64,000 bases of DNA. It comes from Acanthamoeba lenticulata. Its lineage: Eukaryota; Discosea; Longamoebia; Acanthamoebidae. The DNA lies in assembly GCA_002179805.1 (NCBI GenBank), contig NAVB01000314.1, forward strand, positions 1 to 64,000, given 5' to 3'. Each line of letters starts with the position of its first letter. Position 1 is the stretch's first letter. A program made the translations under genes and the position numbers. The notes under the pieces are model-generated. The model was given only the letters and a program-made list of their open reading frames with translations, searched no databases and was not told where the DNA came from. Below, in pieces: positions 59,727 through 64,000 of this stretch.

Positions 59727-62700
59727 ATGTCGTACTACGAGAGCCAATCCTATGATGGCGGCCAGGCCTACGCCGAGGGTTACGAAGGCCAGGGCTATGA
59801 TTATAACTACGACGGTAATTACCAGGGCGAAGATGGAAGCCAATACGCGGGGCAAACGGAATGGGCAAATGGGGAGAGTGGTTACGATCCATCATGGAAC
59901 GCGGATGAAACTAATCAGTACTACTACGATGAAAATGGGGCACCCTACTACGACGAAAATGGCGGCTACTATGATGAAAGCGGCAACTACGTTTACCCCA
60001 ACAACGCTGCGGTAGATGATGGAACTGCCCAGGGCGGTACTGTTGCGACGGTCAACTACACAGCTGATGCCGCGGCACTCTCGCCACCAGTCTCCTCCTC
60101 TTCATCTTCTTCTTGCTCCTTAAACCCTGAACAAGATTCCCAACTGCCCCGATCAAACTCTTCAAACATGCTGGCCCAGCTGGCTGAAGACTTTTCCTTG
60201 GACTCATCCTCTTCCAGCACGTCGTCCCCCTCTATCTCGATGTACCTCAAGTCAGCTGTGGCGGAGGCTTCCGTAAAGACGAGGCCACCCCCGCCCCGTC
60301 TGCGCAATGGCGAGATCCCGTCCTACTACGACGACGAGGAAACGGGCTACCAGTACTACGTTGTGCGTCTCCCCCCTCGCCAGCTATTCCCTCTTCTTCC
60401 TTGACTTGACCTTCGCGGCGCAGGACGATGATGGCAACACACAATGGGATTTGGTCGGGTACTACGAGGTCGATGGGGAGTATGTGTACTACGAGGACGT
60501 GGAAACCGAAGATAGCACACGCGCCTTCGCAGAGGTGCGTTCTCCTCTTGTTTCTTCTTCCTTTTCTCTCTTTTGTGACAGCACGCTGATGGACCGAATG
60601 TGCATGGGCCGGCTGTGCAGGAACTGGAGAACTACAAGCACCAGTACAATGACGACGAGAAAACTGACAAAGAGACCGACGAGGAGCGAAAAGCTCGTCA
60701 CAGGGCGGCGGTCAGTAAGGAGATCATCGAAACCGAGAAGAGCTACGTGGAGAGTCTTGATATCCTCGTCAAGGTGGAGCATCACCCACCCCGGCGCCAG
60801 CGTTGTTTAGGCTCGTCTCTCACCAACAAAGTCTGCTTGCCTTATGCTCACGCACAGAAATACATGGGCCCGCTCGTGGCCAGCGGAGTGTTGGACAAGG
60901 ACGCCCGGAGCAACATTTTTTCTAACATCCCCGCCCTCTACTCGCTCAACAACGCCCTTCTTCGGGTACCCCTCCCTGCACCTCTTCCCCTTCGGTCGCT
61001 CCTTTGGTTGTGCTGGCCAGACAGTCAACTATCTTGTTGTTCCCTTCAGGACCTGCTGCTTGTCGATGAAACCACCAAGCTGACGCCAACCGGCAAATCG
61101 TTTGCTGACATCTGGCTCGGCACGGTACGCCCTGAGCTGGCCTTTCACCCTCCCCTTTGCTGCTGTTTGATGTGGGTTGAGCTGACTCGGCCGGGGGCGC
61201 AGGTGGAGTATTTCAAAATGTACAGCGCCTATTGCACCAACTACCCCAACGCCCTCAAATTCACACAAGCGCTGCAGAAGCAGAAGCCCCAATTTGCCAT
61301 CTTCTGCCGCGTACATCTTCCTTTCTCTCTCATCTTCTCCCGTTGCGTGATCGAGCGCTGGATTCTCACTCTCTCTCTCGGCGTGTGCGATGACCGAAAA
61401 ACAGGAAATGAAGAACACGTCCACGACCAAGCTAGACCTGACGGACTACTTGATCAAGCCCGTGCAGCGCATCTGCAAATACCCGCTCCTCTTTCGGGTG
61501 CGCCTGGCCTCGTCCCTTGAACGCCGAGAACGACCAGTCTTGCTTATCACGGGGCTGGCCCTGGCGGTGGTTGTCCTTGTTGGGACGCTACAGGAGCTGA
61601 TCAAGAACACGGACGAGACGGACAAGGAATACGCCAAGCTGGTCGAAATTGAGAAACGATTGCAGCTCGTGGCTGGCCATGTGAACGAGGCCAAGCGAAT
61701 GGCCGAGAATCTGCAAAGGTGCGTTCCTCGCCTGCGCATGATGACCGCAATTTGTTGTTCTCTCGCGGTTCTCACGCCCGGGCAGTGTGGCAGAGATCGC
61801 GTCGTCAATCACCGACATGCCGGCTACGTTCACGCTGGTGGAGGGCCACCGCAAGCTGCTCTTCCGCGGGACCTACTCTGTTCAGGTGGAACTCCTCTCC
61901 TGAATTCGGCCTTGGCACAAACCGGGCACTGACGGTTGTTCATGATGCTTGCGGGGGAACATTCAGACCAACAACAAAACGCCCAAGTCGAGTGAGCTCA
62001 TCCTGTTCAGTGATGTTATCGTCCAAGCTCGGCCCCGCAACATGTTGAGCAAGCAGCTCAAGTTTGTTGCGATGCTGTCCATTCGCTCGAGTACGCCCTC
62101 CGAAGCTCTCTTCCCTTCTGTCGTCGGGCTGACCTCCTCCGTGCGGCGCAGTTATCGTGCGCGACCCGGGAGACACGCGGCTTGAGCTCGAGGACGAAGA
62201 GACCAACCTCGTGGTCGACTTCAAGGAACCACTCGAGAAGAAGAAGTGGCAAACTGAAGTCATCAACACCAAGCAGCAGCTCCAGGTGCCGTTCCTCGGT
62301 GTTTGCCGATGCGTTGCCGTCTCCTGAGCTGAACTTTACCCGTGCTGCTGCAGGAAGAAGAGATCAACAAGGCCCTCAAGACGCGGCCCAAGCGACGACA
62401 GAAACCTGGCGAGCCCCACCGGGAAGCCTTTGCCAACAAGGACGGCTCCTATACCGGTATCTTCCATCGTCAATCGGGCTGTCAGGGACGACAATGTGAA
62501 GCTAACGTAGGGAGGGGGGTGTGAACAAAAGGCGACCAAGAGATGTCGCCGCGATCGGGCGACGACTTTGAAAACGTAGATGCGGAGGAGAACGCCGCCA
62601 CCTCGTATGACGCCATTGAGAAGCTGATCGAGAAGGAGGAGGTACGCAAACGAGAGATCGACCGGCGCCTCTTGGAGCTCGACGTCAAGGAGAAGGAGAC

Positions 62701-63065
62701 CCGCGAGCGGCTGGTCGCTGCCAAGGCGCGCAACGTCGAGCTCGAGCGCGAGATTGCCGAGCTGCAGACCAAGGTCCAGAGCCTTGAGGTCAGCGCCAGC
62801 ACCGCCTCTCTCCCCGTCGTTACGCCTGCCGCTGCCCCGGCGGTCCTCGAGCCTGCCCCGCCCTCGTCCACCTTCTTGTCCGAGCAGTCCAGCGTGCCGG
62901 CGCTCCTCGGGCCCCGTTCTTCCACCAACTTGGCCAGTGCGTTGTCCTGCTTCCTCGCTATGAAGATTGCCTGCTTTTAACACGCATGTTCGGCCTGTCA
63001 TATCAACAGGCACGATGCGGCGACCCCCACCAGCGCCGCCGAGTGTCGTCCTCAATCAAAGTTGA
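59727..63065 (+). CDS. Rho guanine nucleotide exchange factor (DH-PH)
   Basis: Activates Rho-family GTPases. Start at 59727: MSYYESQSYDGGQAYAEGY, a Tyr/Gly/Asp-rich N-terminus with YYDENG repeats (YYYDENGAPYYDENGGYYDE). WW-like or acidic segments follow (ETGYQYY, DDDGNTQWDLVGYY). The DH domain has ETEKSYVESLDILVK (CR1), SNIPALYSLNNALL, FKMYSAYCTNYPNALKFTQA, then LDLTDYLIKPVQRICKYPLL, the CR3 signature, and ELIKNTDETDKEYAKLVEIE. The PH domain: GHRKLLFRGTYSV, SSELILFSDVIVQAR, LVVDFKEPLEKKKWQTEVIN. A phase-perfect intron (about 62459-62531) then leads to a coiled coil (EEVRKREIDRRLLELDVKEK, RNVELEREIAELQTKVQSLE) and a Pro-rich end MRRPPPAPPSVVLNQS at 63065. About twelve short introns. Confidence 0.9.
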
Positions 63066-63309
63066 GCGAGAGTGTGGTCGGCAACAGGTTTCCTCTGCAT
63101 TTTCCTTCTTGCAGCCAAAAGGAAAAAAGAAAAATTGCACAAAAAACGTGAGTGCCGCGAACGGAAAGAACAGGCGCAAGAAGGGAAATGGTGGGCGGTG
63201 ACTGTTCGGGGCTGCCGTGGCCACGCGCTTCCATGGTTTCCGCAGACGTTCATTCAAACAGGTGTGAGGGGTTTTGAGCTCGTTAACGAACTGCTGGGCA
63301 CCGCACATC

Positions 63310-64000
63310 ATGATGGAGCTCGAAATTAACGATCTGGGCGAGGAAGAAATCAAGTCAGTCACCTCCGCTGCGGCAGGCATAATCAAATCAGCAGGTATTG
63401 TTACAGCCCTGTTTTCACTCGCATAAAGTCAACAAGCCAATCTATGCTGTACGTAGCCGTCGCGCGCATGTACAGGGGTAATGAAGAGGGAGGCTGGGAC
63501 TACACAGGCGCGTGGGGCGCTATGACTCTTGTACAACGATCGCTGCCCTCTCCTCCTTTTTCAGATTGCGGCCATCTGACCAACCTTGCTTGCCGCTCGG
63601 GCAGGTGTACGACAAAAACGAGATGGCCTACCACCTCCGACTGGTCGATCTCAAGACAAAGCAATTGGCGTGGACGCAAGAGCTTTACTACGAGTTTGTC
63701 TACCACCACAGCAACCCCACCTTCCACTACTTTGAAGCCAATGAGGCCGTGGTACGCTGCTCAAGCATTGCCCTCCTCCCCAACTTGGGCGCCTTCGAGC
63801 CTCACATGACCTCTTCATGCAGATCGGGCTGGCGTTCGCACACGAAGGCGACGCTATCAAGTTTGGAAAAACTGTACTCTACCGGCCTCGTTTTATTATT
63901 ACCATTATTTATTATTTATTAAAATATTAATCCTTTATTTGTGCAGGTGACTGCCTACTCGCCTTCGCGAGAAAAACTCGCGCATATGGCCAGGTCTGTC
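63310..64000 (+). CDS. WASP-like protein, WH1 domain, truncated by the window edge
   Basis: Start at 63310: MMELEINDLGEEEIKSVTSA. The next exons form a WH1 (EVH1) domain: LYVAVARMYRGNEEGGWDYT + GAWGAMTL, then VYDKNEMAYHLRLVDLKTKQ, LAWTQELYYEFVYHHSNPTF + HYFEANEAV, IGLAFAHEGDAIKFGKT. The aromatic triad region (Y..W..G.WGA), the LYxxFxY stretch and FHxFExxxxxxGLxFAxExxAxxF are as in WASP/N-WASP. After an AT-rich intron (about 63869-63946), VTAYSPSREKLAHMARS continues to the end of the window. The GBD, proline-rich and VCA parts lie outside. Directly downstream of a RhoGEF, whose product would activate the GTPases that WASP proteins bind. Confidence 0.82.

Overview
The window is nuclear DNA of an intron-rich, gene-dense, moderately GC-rich eukaryote. 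Very short introns (mostly 50-120 bases) interrupt almost every gene, and intergenic spacers are often under 300 bases. The gene set suggests an amoebozoan protist of the Acanthamoeba type: an Erg4-type sterol reductase, an ARC5/DRP5/Dlp-class dynamin, a RhoGEF next to a WASP-like WH1 gene, F-box/Kelch and F-box/WD40 proteins, and no plastid or fungal hallmarks. That placement is inference from architecture. Most 5' splice sites read GTAC(G/C). Exon joins were deduced by eye from frame continuity and GT..AG, so gene spans are firmer than individual exon edges.

Layout. 0-8 kb: a universal-stress-protein gene, an F-box/WD40 gene, a 121-bp perfect inverted repeat, and an F-box/Kelch gene. 8-13.5 kb: a large USP4/11/15-type ubiquitin protease. 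13.7-22 kb: a PH/coiled-coil gene, a 72-aa orphan, an F-box-like/RCC1 gene, an Erg4-type sterol reductase and a secreted EGF-like protein. 22-27 kb: a MIT-domain protein and two poorly resolved genes. 27-35.7 kb: a second universal-stress gene, a small secreted protein, a large proline-directed-site-rich orphan, a GPATCH4-like nucleolar protein and a LIM protein with a Glu-rich repeat tail. 35.9-48 kb: a cullin, two Hsp20 genes flanking an orphan scaffold-like gene and DENR, and a PUB-like gene. 48-55 kb: two secreted proteins (one SnoaL-like), a one-TM acidic/ER-K protein, a DEP-PH protein and a coiled-coil protein. 55.7-64 kb: dynamin-like GTPase, DH-PH RhoGEF and the start of a WASP-family gene, all on the + strand.

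Functional themes. Ubiquitin biology is well represented (two F-box substrate receptors, an F-box-like RCC1 protein, a cullin scaffold, a deubiquitinase, a PUB-like protein). Stress and proteostasis follow (two universal-stress and two Hsp20 genes). Membrane and actin dynamics cluster at the right end. There is no sign of an operon, CRISPR array, phage or intact transposon. The strongest unexplained structure is the long perfect inverted repeat near 4.4-4.8 kb.
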